Shown one piece after another: positions 40,050 to 49,485 of a stretch of DNA of 64,000 nt (position 1 is its first letter; each line of letters opens with the position of its first letter). The translations under genes were made by a program, and so were the position numbers. Source of the DNA: WJMD01 sp964596015. GTDB lineage: Bacteria > Joyebacterota > Joyebacteria > Joyebacterales > Joyebacteraceae. The stretch covers positions 1-64,000 of the forward strand of contig CAZQSB010000012.1 in NCBI GenBank assembly GCA_964596015.1, read 5' to 3'. The notes under the pieces are model-generated. The model did no database searches and was not told where the DNA came from. It saw only the letters and a program-made list of their open reading frames with translations.

Positions 40050-41287
40050 GCGCGGAACTCGAACGCTACGCGGAGGTCGCCGGCGAAGAGGCGGTGGACC
40101 AGCTCCGGCAGCTGGCCCGCCCGCTCGAGAACACGCGCGTGGTGCACGTCAACTCCACGCGCGTCGGCGGAGGCGTCGCCGAGATCCTCGCGAAGCTCGT
40201 CCCACTGAAGAATGAGCTCGGCATCGACACGTCCTGGCTGGTCATCGAGGGCGACGGCGGGTTCTACGGGACCACGAAGTCGTTCCACAACGCGCTCCAG
40301 GGCAACCGCGTGACGGTCGGCGCCTCGGAGCTGGAACACTTTGAGGAGATCAACCGGAAGAACGCGGACGAGCTCAGGGACGAGCTCGAGAGCGCCGACG
40401 TCGTGTTCATACACGATCCTCAGCCGGCGCCGCTCCTGAGGATGTGTCCCAACAGGAAGGGGCGCTGGATCTGGCGCTGCCACATCGACGCCTCGCGTCC
40501 GTACCGTCCGATCTGGCGGTACCTCAAGGGGTTCCTTGGGGACTACGACGCGAGCATCTTCTCGCTGGCGGCGTTCTCTCACCGGCTTCCCCATCCCCAG
40601 TACCTCATCCCTCCGAGCATCGACCCCTTGAGCGACAAGAACCGGGAGCTCACGTCGGAGGAGATCACGTCGGTCTACGACGAGTTCGGAATCGACCCGG
40701 ACCGTGAGATGATCCTGCAGGTCTCGCGCTTCGACCGCTTCAAGGACCCGGTCGGCGTCATCGAGGCGTACCGTCTCGCGAGGAAGTTCACGCCGACGCT
40801 CCAGCTCGTTCTGGCGGGCGGCAGCGCGACCGACGACCCGGAGGGCATGGCCGTCCTCGAGGAGACGAAGCGCGCAGCGGAAGGCGACCCGGACGTCCAC
40901 ATACTCCTTCTTCCGCCGGACGCTCATCTCACCATCAACGCGCTCCAGCGCGCGGCCGACATCGTGCTGCAGAAGTCGATCCGCGAGGGGTTCGGTCTGA
41001 CGGTGGCCGAGGCCCTGTGGAAGGGCAAGCCGGTCATCGGCGGAGACACCGGCGGCATCCGTCTGCAGGTGGTCAACCACCAGACGGGATTCCTCGTGTC
41101 GACGCCGGAGGGCGCCGCGCTCCGCATCAGGTACCTCCTGCATCACCGCGACCGGCTCGAGCAGATGGGCGAGCAGGCGCGCTCCTTCGTCTGCGATAAC
41201 TTCCTCCTCACGAGACATCTGCGCGAGTACCTGACTGTCATGCTGGCGCTGGAACACCAGCTCGGCGACAGGATAGAGCTCGCATGA
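40046..41287 (+). CDS. treT: GT4 glycosyltransferase of the TreT (trehalose glycosyltransferring synthase) type
   Basis: 413 residues, GT-B fold. The N-terminal TreT signature VVHVNSTRVGGGVAEILAKL is followed by DTSWLVIEGDGGFY. The C-terminal nucleotide-sugar domain has VSRFDRFKDPVGVIEAYRLA, LQKSIREGFGLTVAEALWKG (donor-binding Glu motif) and KPVIGGDTGGIRLQVVNHQT. TreT makes trehalose from NDP-glucose and glucose, reversibly. The neighbouring otsB leaves open that this enzyme makes a phosphorylated product or another glucoside. GTG start with GGAGGTGA upstream; overlaps both flanking genes by four bases. Confidence 0.85.
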   Translation: MSAELERYAEVAGEEAVDQLRQLARPLENTRVVHVNSTRVGGGVAEILAKLVPLKNELGIDTSWLVIEGDGGFYGTTKSFHNALQGNRVTVGASELEHFEEINRKNADELRDELESADVVFIHDPQPAPLLRMCPNRKGRWIWRCHIDASRPYRPIWRYLKGFLGDYDASIFSLAAFSHRLPHPQYLIPPSIDPLSDKNRELTSEEITSVYDEFGIDPDREMILQVSRFDRFKDPVGVIEAYRLARKFTPTLQLVLAGGSATDDPEGMAVLEETKRAAEGDPDVHILLLPPDAHLTINALQRAADIVLQKSIREGFGLTVAEALWKGKPVIGGDTGGIRLQVVNHQTGFLVSTPEGAALRIRYLLHHRDRLEQMGEQARSFVCDNFLLTRHLREYLTVMLALEHQLGDRIELA

Positions 41288-42126
41288 GCGACGCCGGCAG
41301 AGACATCGCCGGCGCAGGAAGCGCGACCGGACGGCCGGACGAGAACCTGATCGAGGTCCCGGGCGTGCCGGACCTCTGGGAGCGGGTGCGCGACGCCTCG
41401 TCGCGGTGTCTCGTGCTCGACTACGACGGCACCATCGCGCCGTTCCACCGTGACCGGATGAAGGCCCGTCCCCTCGAGGGCGTGGTGCCGCTTCTCGAGG
41501 AGATCCGGGACGCCGGGAACACTCACCTCGCCATCATGACGGGCCGGCCGCTCTCGGAGCTCCTTTACCTCCTCGGCGAGATCGGGGTCCCCGTCAGCGC
41601 AAGCCAGGGAACCGAGTTCCACTACCCCGACGGGACCGACCTCAGCATCGAGCCCACCGAGAAGCAGACCGAGCGTCTCGACCGGGCGATGCGGGAGGCT
41701 CTCGAACTCGGGTTCGATGGCGACGTCGAGCGGAAGAACGCGTCGGTGGCGCTTCACACGAGACCGATGCCGCCCGATGAGGCGCGTGAGGCCGAGGACA
41801 GAGTGTCGGCCCTCTGGGAGAAGGACGCCACGGAGCACGACCTCGAGGTCCGCCGGTTCCTGGGCGGAGTGGAGCTCCGGGTGCTCGGCATCGACAAGGG
41901 AACGGCGCTGCTGGAGCTCCTCGGAGACGTCTCGACCGACACGCTCTGCGTCTACGTGGGCGACGACGAGACGGACGAGGACGCGCTTCGGGTCGTACGC
42001 GATCTCGGAATAGGGATCAAGGTGGGAAGCCCCGATCGTCCGACTCACGCGCGTGGACGGTTGGACGCACCGGAGGACGTGCGCTCGCTCCTGCGCGGGT
42101 GGATCGATGTGACGAAGGGAGAGTGA
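41284..42126 (+). CDS. otsB: trehalose-6-phosphate phosphatase OtsB
   Basis: 280 residues, HAD superfamily. Motif I LVLDYDGTIAPF (nucleophile Asp), motif II MTGRP, a cap domain, then the conserved Lys region LGIDKGTALLELL and motif IV VGDDETDEDALRVV. It removes phosphate from trehalose-6-phosphate, the last step of the OtsAB route. ATG overlaps the TreT stop (ATGA), and its own stop overlaps the otsA GTG. The N-terminal 25 residues are Gly/Ala/Asp-rich and probably disordered. Confidence 0.93.
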   Translation: MSDAGRDIAGAGSATGRPDENLIEVPGVPDLWERVRDASSRCLVLDYDGTIAPFHRDRMKARPLEGVVPLLEEIRDAGNTHLAIMTGRPLSELLYLLGEIGVPVSASQGTEFHYPDGTDLSIEPTEKQTERLDRAMREALELGFDGDVERKNASVALHTRPMPPDEAREAEDRVSALWEKDATEHDLEVRRFLGGVELRVLGIDKGTALLELLGDVSTDTLCVYVGDDETDEDALRVVRDLGIGIKVGSPDRPTHARGRLDAPEDVRSLLRGWIDVTKGE

Positions 42127-43616
42127 GGACCGTGGAGGCGGGAGACGTTCAGAGACTCGTGGTCGTGTCCAACAGGCTGCCGATCGTGCTCAGCAGGGAC
42201 GACGGGAAGTGGCACGTGGAGCCGGGCTCGGGCGGCCTGGTGACGGCCCTGGCGCCGGTCCTCCGGGACCGCGGCGGCCTCTGGATCGGATGGCCGGGAA
42301 CGACCGACGAGAACGGTCTCGACGACGCGCTCAGAGCTCACGAGGAATCGGTCGGCTACTCGCTGGTGCCGCTCCCCCTCACGGCGCGCGAAGTGGAACA
42401 GCACTACCGCGGCTTCTCCAACGAGGTCGTCTGGCCGCTCTTCCACGACCTCCAGTCGCGCTGCAACTTCGATCCCTCGTACTGGACGACCTACGAGGAG
42501 GTCAACCGCCGCTTCGCCGAGGTCATCGCCGAGAACACAGGTCCCGGCGATTTCGTGTGGATCCACGACTATCATCTGCTGCTGGCGGCCCGGGAGCTCC
42601 GGTCGATGGGATACGAGGGGAAGCTCGGGTATTTTCTTCACATTCCGTTCCCCCCGCTCGACGTGTTCATCAAGCTTCCCTGGCGCTCAGAGGTCCTCTC
42701 CGCTCTCCTCGACTACGACCTCGTGGGGTTCCAGACGATGCGCGACCGCAGGAACTTCGTGCACAGTCTGAGGACGCTCGTCTCCGAGACCGGCACCTGC
42801 GGCCGCGGCCAGGTCTGCGACCTCGAGGTGCCTCCGAAGAAGCTCCGGATCGGCGCCTTTCCGATCAGCATCGACTACGACGAGTTCGAGGGGATGGCCA
42901 GGAGCTCCGAAGTCTCGGAGAGGGCCTGGCACATCCACGAGAAGTTCCCCAATCAGCAGATCATCCTCGGCGTCGACCGCATGGACTACACGAAGGGCAT
43001 CCCCTACAGGCTCGAGGCCTTCCGGGACGCGCTCCGTCGCTACCCGGACCTGCAGCACCGGGTCACACTGGTGCAGGTCGTCGTGCCGAGCCGTCGCGGT
43101 ATCCCCGAATACGAGAGCCTCAAGATGGAGATCGAGCGGCTCGTGAGCGAGATCAACGGCGAGTTCACGACGCACGGTTGGGTGCCGATCCACTACATCT
43201 ACCGGTCGCTCTCGAGGCCCGAGCTCATAGCGTACTACCGGACGGCGGAGATCGCGCTCATCACGCCCTTAAAGGACGGGATGAACCTCGTGGCCAAGGA
43301 GTACTGCGCCTCGAGCCTCGAGGAGAGCGGCGTGGTGATACTGAGCGAGTTCGCGGGCGCCGTCGGAGAGCTCCAGCACGAGGCGCTTCTCGTCAACCCC
43401 TACGACGTCCGGGGCGTGGCCGACGCCATCCATCGCGCCTTCACGATGGACCCGTGGGAGCGTCACGCGCGGATGCACCGCCTGAGGAAACAGGTCAAGC
43501 GGCACGACATATTCTGGTGGGTCGATTCGTTCCTCGAGGCCTCGATCTCGAAGAACCTGGACAACTTCCCCGTACTGCAGGAGTTCACGCCGGGGATCGA
43601 TGCGGAGACGGCCTAG
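42123..43616 (+). CDS. otsA: alpha,alpha-trehalose-phosphate synthase OtsA
   Basis: 497 residues, GT20 family. Makes trehalose-6-phosphate from UDP- or GDP-glucose and glucose-6-phosphate. Diagnostic blocks are VVVSNRLPIVL, GSGGLVTALAPVL, WIHDYHLLLAARELR, LGYFLHIPFPPLDVF, LGVDRMDYTKGIPYRLEAF and PLKDGMNLVAKEYCA. The start at the GTG 42123 overlaps the otsB stop (GTGA), in line with the other junctions of this operon; a GTG at 42132 is possible. The order otsB-otsA with TreT in front is unusual, since three trehalose enzymes are translated from one message. Confidence 0.95.
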   Translation: MRTVEAGDVQRLVVVSNRLPIVLSRDDGKWHVEPGSGGLVTALAPVLRDRGGLWIGWPGTTDENGLDDALRAHEESVGYSLVPLPLTAREVEQHYRGFSNEVVWPLFHDLQSRCNFDPSYWTTYEEVNRRFAEVIAENTGPGDFVWIHDYHLLLAARELRSMGYEGKLGYFLHIPFPPLDVFIKLPWRSEVLSALLDYDLVGFQTMRDRRNFVHSLRTLVSETGTCGRGQVCDLEVPPKKLRIGAFPISIDYDEFEGMARSSEVSERAWHIHEKFPNQQIILGVDRMDYTKGIPYRLEAFRDALRRYPDLQHRVTLVQVVVPSRRGIPEYESLKMEIERLVSEINGEFTTHGWVPIHYIYRSLSRPELIAYYRTAEIALITPLKDGMNLVAKEYCASSLEESGVVILSEFAGAVGELQHEALLVNPYDVRGVADAIHRAFTMDPWERHARMHRLRKQVKRHDIFWWVDSFLEASISKNLDNFPVLQEFTPGIDAETA

Positions 43617-43644
43617 TCCCGAATCGTCGATGAGGAGGATCATC

Positions 43645-44622
43645 ATGCGTGCGTTCTGGCTTCTCGCTCTCGCTGTGGCGGTCGCCGCCCTCGCCTGGGG
43701 CTGCGCCGAGGAGGAGAACCCGTTCGCTGAGCGGCTCGAGAAAGCCGACGAGAGCTTCAACGCGAGGCTCTATGAGGACGCCGGGCTGGAGTACGAGGCC
43801 ATTGCGGAGGACGCGATAGCGGCCGGCGACACGACCACCTACGTCGAAGCCTGCGCCATGCGCGCAAGGACCCATCTCATCGCGGGACGGATCGAGGAGG
43901 GACGCGGCTGGCTCGACCAGGCCGGCGCCCGGGCCGACAAGACCGACACACCGGCCTACTCGAGATACCTGGGCGTCCGCGGGCGTTTCGAGTGGCAGGC
44001 GGACCAGGAACCCGCGAAGGCCAGCGAGACCTTCCGTGAGATGTTCACCTACTGCCAGACGCGCGAGGAATGGGAGCGGGCCGTCGACGCCGCCCACATG
44101 GTCGCGCTGACCGGCTCCCCGGAAGAGCGCTTCGAGTGGGCCAGGCGGGGCATCGCCATGGCCGACTCGGGCAAGCTCGAGGAGTGGCTGGGGCCGCTGT
44201 GGAACAACCTCGGATGGGACTACCTGGACGCGGGGCATTACGAGCAGGGGCTCGACGCGCTCGAGAAGGCCCGCGAGTACCACTACAGGCACGGCGACTC
44301 GCTGTCGCGGCTCATCGCCGACTACTCGGTGGCCCACGCGAAGATGAAGCTCGGCCGACTCGCCGACGCGAAGCTCATGATGCGCGAGGTCTTCGACACG
44401 GCCGAGAGAATGCACGAGAAGGGCAGCCCGAACGGCATCGAGTGGATGGGCATGAGCCGGTGGGACCTGGGTGAGATCGCCGTGGCCGAGGGCGAGACCG
44501 CCGTGGCCATCGACCTCATGACGACGGCCCTCGACGAGCTCGAACAGGCGGGCATGCCCGAGTGGGCTCCGGAGGACTTCGCCGAGCGGCAGGAACGCCT
44601 CGAGGAGATCAGGGACTCATGA
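43645..44622 (+). CDS. TPR-repeat lipoprotein
   Basis: 325 residues. N-terminal signal with lipobox ALAWGC, so probably lipid-anchored. The rest is helical TPR-like repeats (FNARLYEDAGLEYEAIAEDA, LWNNLGWDYLDAGHYEQGLD, ADAKLMMREVFDTAERMHEK). AGGAGG stands six bases before the ATG at 43645, better than the ATG at 43630. It starts 28 bases after otsA and overlaps the aminotransferase start (ATGA). No specific function can be given. Confidence 0.78.
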   Translation: MRAFWLLALAVAVAALAWGCAEEENPFAERLEKADESFNARLYEDAGLEYEAIAEDAIAAGDTTTYVEACAMRARTHLIAGRIEEGRGWLDQAGARADKTDTPAYSRYLGVRGRFEWQADQEPAKASETFREMFTYCQTREEWERAVDAAHMVALTGSPEERFEWARRGIAMADSGKLEEWLGPLWNNLGWDYLDAGHYEQGLDALEKAREYHYRHGDSLSRLIADYSVAHAKMKLGRLADAKLMMREVFDTAERMHEKGSPNGIEWMGMSRWDLGEIAVAEGETAVAIDLMTTALDELEQAGMPEWAPEDFAERQERLEEIRDS

Positions 44623-45833
44623 ACAGGCCGCGCCCGTCGCCCTTCTCGGCGCACTGGTCGCTCGACCCGGACGTGGTCTTCCTGAACCACGGGTCGTTCG
44701 GAGCGTGCCCTCTTCCCGTCCTGTCATACCAATCGAGGTTCCGGGCGCGGATGGAGCGCGGGCCCGTTCAGTTCCTTGTGAGGGACCTCGGACCGCTGCT
44801 GGACGAGGCCCGGAACGCCCTCGCGCGCTTCGTCGGCTCCGACCCGGACGACATCGCGTTCGTCCGGAACGCCACCACGGGCGTCAACACGGTCCTCCGC
44901 TCGCTCACCTTCCGCCCGGGTGACGAACTCCTCACGACGACCCACGAGTACAACGCCAGCCGGAACGCCCTCGATTTCGTCGCCGACCGGTCGGGGGCCA
45001 CCGTGCGGGTCGTCGACATCCCCTTCCCCATCGACTCCGAGGACGAGGTCGTCGAAGCGGTCGTGGAGGCCCTGACGTCGCGAACGAGGCTCGGGCTCTT
45101 CGACCACGTCACGAGCCTGACCGGGATGGTCTTGCCCATCCGGCGACTCGCCGTGGCGCTCTCGGAACGCGGGGTCGACACGCTCGTCGACGGGGCGCAC
45201 GCGCCGGGGATGCTGGCGCTCGACATCGAAGAACTCGGTGTCGCCTACTACACGGGGAACTGCCACAAGTGGCTCTGCGCTCCCAAGGGAGCGGCGTTCC
45301 TCTGGGTCCGCCCCGACCGGCAGGAGCGCGTCCGCCCCCTCGTCATCAGCCACGGGGCGAACGCGAAACTGGAGGGAAGGTCGCGCTTCCGGGTGGAGTT
45401 CGACTGGACGGGGACGTGGGACCCGAGCGCCTATCTGTCGGTTCCCCGCGCGCTCGCGTTCATGGGCTCACTGCTGCCCGGAGGCTGGAACGAGCTCATG
45501 GAGAGGAACCGCTCACTGGCCCTTAACGCGCAGCGCATCCTGACCGAGGCGCTCGACGCGCCGGTCGCCTGCCCCGACAGCATGGTCGGCGCGCTGGCGG
45601 CCGTCCCTCTCGGCAGCGGGCCCTACCACTTCGACACGACGGCCCTCGCGTTCGACCCCATGGAGGAAGTGCTCAGGGACCGCTACCGAGTCGAGGTTCC
45701 GGTGCTGGCCTGTCCGTCGGGCCCGGCCGGCATCCTCCGCGTCTCGGCCCAGATCTACAACACGCCCGAGCAGTACGCCTACCTGGCCGACGCGGTGTCG
45801 GACATCAGGTCGACCGGGATCTCCGCGACGTAG
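44619..45833 (+). CDS. class-V aminotransferase (isopenicillin N epimerase / cysteine desulfurase-like)
   Basis: 404 residues, PLP fold type I. Visible features are VFLNHGSFGACPLPVLSYQS, FVRNATTGVNTVLRSL, TTHEYNASRNAL, LVDGAHAPGMLALDIEELGV (PLP-binding Asp and His) and YYTGNCHKWLCAPKGAAFLW, whose Lys should hold PLP. This pattern is that of isopenicillin-N-epimerase-like enzymes, which in most bacteria act on unknown amino acids. The last 55 bases overlap the convergent esterase gene. Substrate open. Confidence 0.9.
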   Translation: MNRPRPSPFSAHWSLDPDVVFLNHGSFGACPLPVLSYQSRFRARMERGPVQFLVRDLGPLLDEARNALARFVGSDPDDIAFVRNATTGVNTVLRSLTFRPGDELLTTTHEYNASRNALDFVADRSGATVRVVDIPFPIDSEDEVVEAVVEALTSRTRLGLFDHVTSLTGMVLPIRRLAVALSERGVDTLVDGAHAPGMLALDIEELGVAYYTGNCHKWLCAPKGAAFLWVRPDRQERVRPLVISHGANAKLEGRSRFRVEFDWTGTWDPSAYLSVPRALAFMGSLLPGGWNELMERNRSLALNAQRILTEALDAPVACPDSMVGALAAVPLGSGPYHFDTTALAFDPMEEVLRDRYRVEVPVLACPSGPAGILRVSAQIYNTPEQYAYLADAVSDIRSTGISAT

Positions 45834-47368
45834 ATGAGCTCGCGGTCCCGGTTCTCCAGGAAGCCCTCGAGCATATACTCGACGCTGGGCTCGACAACTC
45901 CGTGGAACACGGTATCGCCGTCGGCCACGACCGTGATCGGCTCATCGAGATTGAACATGCCCGGGTGGACGAGCACCCTCAGCCGCCCGACCCGCGACGT
46001 CTCGAGGTCGACCAGGTTCGCGGACGCGAGGGCCCGCACCATCCCCGACGGACGGTCCCGCTTGAAGAGCAGGTAGTTCGAAATGTCGGGCAGCGCGCCC
46101 GAGAGCTCGACCCGCTCTCCCTCTCTCTCCACCGTCATCACGAACCCGTCGCCGCGCGAGACGGTCGCCTTCCACGCGTCGAGGTCCTCGACGGTCGTGA
46201 GGGTCATCCCGTCCGCGTCGACGATGACATCGCCGGCCAGGAGGCCCATCTCGTTCGCGGGGTAGTCGCCCTCGACGACGCTCGCCACGAGAACGCCGTC
46301 GGTCTCAGCCTCATAGTCGGGATGAAAGCCGATGGTCACGCGGTCGTCGACCAGGCCGACGTTGTGGTCCACGTGCCACGGCGCCGGCTCGGCGTTGACG
46401 ACGCGGTCGATGGCCAGCCAGCGACACGCTCCGAAGTCCGCGTCGGCCGTCTCCCAGACGACCCTCGGGGGCAGCGGATCCCTCGGGTGCCGCTCGAGGA
46501 ACTCCATGATGAAGGGAAGCTCGTCCTCGCCGTAGTCGAAGTCGTGTTCTCCCGGAAGCTCCCGGTAGAGGATGTCGGCCCCGGCGTCCTGCGCCATCCG
46601 GATGGTCGGACGCATCCTTGCGGACGGATAGAGCCCGTCGTCGAACGTCGTGACCGCGTGGACCGGCGTGTTGGCCATGTTGGGCGCGTACGTCGCGAGG
46701 TCGCCGTCGAGGCTGCCGACCCCCATGTGACCGTTGAGCGCCAGGAAGGCTCCGTAGTCGTTCGGCGCGACCATTGCATGAAGGAAGGACGCCGACGCGC
46801 CGTCTGAGAACCCGCCCATCCACACGCGGTCGTCGTCGATGCTGTACTCCCGTTTGGTCCAGCGCACGAGGTCCGAGATGTTCTTCATCCCGACCTCGTC
46901 CCACCAGGTCGCGCCCTCCTGCCCGAACGGCAGCGCGACGATGATGCCCTCACCGAGCGCGGCGCTCACCAGGCTGTAGTCTGCGACGTACGAGATGGGG
47001 TCCTCCTCGACCTCCGCCCGCGACACTCCGCCGTGCAGCACCACAAGAAGCGGCGTCGGAGTGGAAGGATCGTACCCCTCGGGAGCCGCGATGACCCAGG
47101 GCCGCTCGACGCCGTCAGCGCACTCATGCATGATGAGCCTCGGACGTCCGACCGAGTCGGGCATCGCGTGGTCTCTCGAGCGGAGAGCGTCCCCCACCTC
47201 TCGCCAGTCGGGGTCCGCTCTGACGACGTCCCGGACGAGCGCCGAGACGTCCTCTTCGGGCCCGGCCTCGAGAACCTGCCGAAGGTCGTCACTCCAGTCG
47301 CCCCGGGCGGGCGCCACGAACAGGGCGAACACGACGAGCGTGACAACGAGACCGATCGGTGCTCTCAT
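45779..47368 (-). CDS. exported alpha/beta-hydrolase (esterase/depolymerase-like) with C-terminal PDZ domain
   Basis: 529 residues. Signal peptide (MRAPIGLVVTLVVFALFVAP then ARG). The hydrolase domain (about 80-300) has LLVVLHGGVSR, the nucleophile elbow GGFSDGAS and a late His in ELPGEHDFDYGEDELPF, resembling feruloyl-esterase/PHB-depolymerase folds. A PDZ-like module follows near 360-440 (EGDYPANEMGLLAGDVIVDA DGMTL). A small C-terminal beta domain comes last. GGGAGGAG lies just before the ATG at 47368. It tail-overlaps the aminotransferase gene by 55 bases, so the two share coding on both strands. Substrate unknown. Confidence 0.82.
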   Translation of the reverse strand: MRAPIGLVVTLVVFALFVAPARGDWSDDLRQVLEAGPEEDVSALVRDVVRADPDWREVGDALRSRDHAMPDSVGRPRLIMHECADGVERPWVIAAPEGYDPSTPTPLLVVLHGGVSRAEVEEDPISYVADYSLVSAALGEGIIVALPFGQEGATWWDEVGMKNISDLVRWTKREYSIDDDRVWMGGFSDGASASFLHAMVAPNDYGAFLALNGHMGVGSLDGDLATYAPNMANTPVHAVTTFDDGLYPSARMRPTIRMAQDAGADILYRELPGEHDFDYGEDELPFIMEFLERHPRDPLPPRVVWETADADFGACRWLAIDRVVNAEPAPWHVDHNVGLVDDRVTIGFHPDYEAETDGVLVASVVEGDYPANEMGLLAGDVIVDADGMTLTTVEDLDAWKATVSRGDGFVMTVEREGERVELSGALPDISNYLLFKRDRPSGMVRALASANLVDLETSRVGRLRVLVHPGMFNLDEPITVVADGDTVFHGVVEPSVEYMLEGFLENRDRELIYVAEIPVDLMSDTASAR

Positions 47369-47446
47369 CGCTCCTCCCGCGTCTGACAGGGTCACCTGTC
47401 CTGTTGCGTGAACTGCGTTCCCGTGGTGCCGTACGGCGCGACCAGG

Positions 47447-48493
47447 CTAAGGGATGTGGACCGTCAGGTCGAAGACGTTCTTGAGGAAGAAGAGCCCGAC
47501 GAACGTGATGAGGAGGGCGATGACGGGGGTGGCCACCCAGCCCGCGGCGATCCGCCCGAGCACCCCGTACCGGATCCCGCGTCCGCCGCGGGCGACCGCG
47601 ATGCCCATGACGGCACCGATGACCGCCTGCGAGCTCGACACTGGAACCAGAGGGAGCGCCGGAAGACCGACGGAGACGAGCCAGTTCCTCAGGATCTCCG
47701 AGGCGAAGATGTAGAGCACCACCGACTGCGCCAGGACCACGATGAGCGCCGTCACGGGGGTCAGTTTGAAGATCGCCTTGCCGACGGTCATCATCACGCG
47801 ATGCGAGTACGTATAGATGCCGACGGCTATCGCGGCCCCTCCAAGGAAGTAGAGCGCCTGCGCGTTCGAGAGGCCGAGGCCGCCGGCCAGCCGGATGGAG
47901 CCCTCGGGGAAGGCCGGCACGAACACACCCATGACGTTGGCGATGTTGTTCGCGCCGAGCGCGTACGCTCCGAAGGCCCCGCTCGCGAGAAGCGCGACGC
48001 GCGTCAGGGTGTCGAGTCTGAACAGGTGGATCCGGCAGCAGAGCAGCGTTCGCCTGAGGACCCAGTAGAGGAGCGCCGCGAAGACGCCCGCCAGGATCGG
48101 CGACGCCACCCAGGCTCCGACGATCCTCGTGAGGAGCGCCGGATCGGTGGAAGTGCTCGTGAACAGGTTCCAGCCGACGATGCCCCCCACGATCGCCTGC
48201 GAGACCGAGACCGGGAGACCCGACTTGGTCATGAGTCCGACGGCCAGCGCCGCGGCCAGCGCAACCATGAACGACCCCGCCAGCGCGTTGACCGCGCCCA
48301 GGTCGCCGAGGGTATCGACGGGGCCTGCGCCCGAGATCACGGCCCCGAGCGTCACGAACAGGCCGCCCGTGATGGCCGCTGTCCGGAACCGGATCATCTT
48401 GGTCGCCACGGCGGTCCCGAAGACGTTGGCGGCGTCGTTGGCGCCGAGAGTCCAGCCGAGAAGGAGTCCGCTGGACAGGAAGAAGAGCAGCAT
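47447..48493 (-). CDS. pit: inorganic phosphate transporter, PiT family
   Basis: 348 residues, about ten membrane helices. The two inverted PiT signatures are clear: LGWTLGANDAANVFGTAVAT near the N-terminus and AYALGANNIANVMGVFVPAF in the middle, with SGLPVSVSQAIVGGIVGWNL and PVSSSQAVIGAVMGIAVARG as the matching second motifs. It is a proton- or sodium-coupled low-affinity phosphate importer. It lies 65 bases downstream of the DUF47 gene, the usual partner, which suggests one operon. Confidence 0.95.
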   Translation of the reverse strand: MLLFFLSSGLLLGWTLGANDAANVFGTAVATKMIRFRTAAITGGLFVTLGAVISGAGPVDTLGDLGAVNALAGSFMVALAAALAVGLMTKSGLPVSVSQAIVGGIVGWNLFTSTSTDPALLTRIVGAWVASPILAGVFAALLYWVLRRTLLCCRIHLFRLDTLTRVALLASGAFGAYALGANNIANVMGVFVPAFPEGSIRLAGGLGLSNAQALYFLGGAAIAVGIYTYSHRVMMTVGKAIFKLTPVTALIVVLAQSVVLYIFASEILRNWLVSVGLPALPLVPVSSSQAVIGAVMGIAVARGGRGIRYGVLGRIAAGWVATPVIALLITFVGLFFLKNVFDLTVHIP

Positions 48494-48558
48494 GCGATCG
48501 AGTTCCTTCCCCGGTCACACCGCGCCTGCGCGGAACCGCCGCGCGGCGTCCGGCGCGC

Positions 48559-49203
48559 CTAGACGAACCGCTTGATCGCCGAGATGGCGAGGCGCTCGCC
48601 GACGTCCTCGGCCTCGTCCGCGACCATGTCGATGTAGAGCACGAAATCGTCGAGATGGATCTTCCGGGCCAGCTCGATGTCCTTGTCGAAGATCCGGCGT
48701 TTGAGGCGTTCGGCTACGGCGTCGGCCTCCTTCTCCCAGAACTTGACCTTGTGCACCCGGTCGGTCACGGAGCGGTCGTTGACGAAGTATGCCCTGATGC
48801 CCTGGATGAGCTCGTCGACGGCGCGGCCCCCGAAGCACGCGAGCTCGATGTAATCGTCGGCGAGGTCCTCAGGCACACGGGGCCGCTGCACGGAGAAGCG
48901 CATGAGCGCGGTCTTCGTGTTGTTGATGACCTCGTCCGTGCGTTCAAGGAGACCCAGCACGTCGCCGCGCGACTCCGGGATCAGCGTGTAGGTGTAGAGC
49001 TGACGCTCGACATCGAGTCTCAGCGTGTCCGCCTCCTTCTCGAGGTCGCTCACGCGCTCCCTTCTGCGCTCGAAGTCGTCGCTCTCGCCGTGCATGTAGT
49101 CCTTGATGGCCTCCTGGAAGAGCAGCCCGACGTCCGTCGCGGTGTCCAGGAAACGCTCGATCTGGGCCTCAAGGGCTTTCGTCTTCGCGAAGAGTCTCTC
49201 CAT
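48559..49203 (-). CDS. DUF47/PhoU-like regulator of the Pit transporter
   Basis: 214 residues, all helical with PhoU-like heptads: FLDTATDVGLLFQEAIKDYM, RERVSDLEKEADTLRLDVER, VHKVKFWEKEADAVAERLKR and HLDDFVLYIDMVADEAEDVG. The E-K-E-A-D motifs, one in each half, are the metal-binding signatures of PhoU-type proteins. DUF47 proteins sit before pit genes and are thought to regulate transport. GAGGTGAAGG precedes the ATG at 49203. The tandem-site element at 49457-49485 lies about 250 bases upstream and could be a phosphate operator. Confidence 0.92.
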   Translation of the reverse strand: MERLFAKTKALEAQIERFLDTATDVGLLFQEAIKDYMHGESDDFERRRERVSDLEKEADTLRLDVERQLYTYTLIPESRGDVLGLLERTDEVINNTKTALMRFSVQRPRVPEDLADDYIELACFGGRAVDELIQGIRAYFVNDRSVTDRVHKVKFWEKEADAVAERLKRRIFDKDIELARKIHLDDFVLYIDMVADEAEDVGERLAISAIKRFV

Positions 49204-49456
49204 GCCTTCACCTCGTCTGGAATTTCGCCGTGCCCGCATCAATAGAGTGGCACGGCGGCATCTCGTCCCCTGGACGGTCGCGTCGGGCGCGGGCTCTTCG
49301 CCCCCGGTGCCGCCCGCCGCGGCTCGAGGCGCACGCGGTCGCGGCGTCGTCGACGTTGGCGCGCATCCTCGCCGGAAGTCAAGCGCCCGTGGGCGTTTGT
49401 GTGACCCCGAGCATACGGCAAGGACGGTGCCGCATCAAGCGACGGCGGCCGTTTTC

Positions 49457-49485
49457 TGAACATTACCCTAACACTTGCATATATG
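49457..49485 (-). promoter_or_regulatory. tandem 11-bp-spaced site plus CATATATG palindrome, possible phosphate/response-regulator operator
   Basis: Plus strand reads TGAACAT-TACC-CTAACAC (49457-49474), the AACA cores being 11 bases apart, then TTG and the palindrome CATATATG (49478-49485). Read on the minus strand it matches the element at 31489 (CATATATG, short gap, GTGTTAG). It lies upstream of the phosphate genes and overlaps the arsR -35. Confidence 0.45.
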
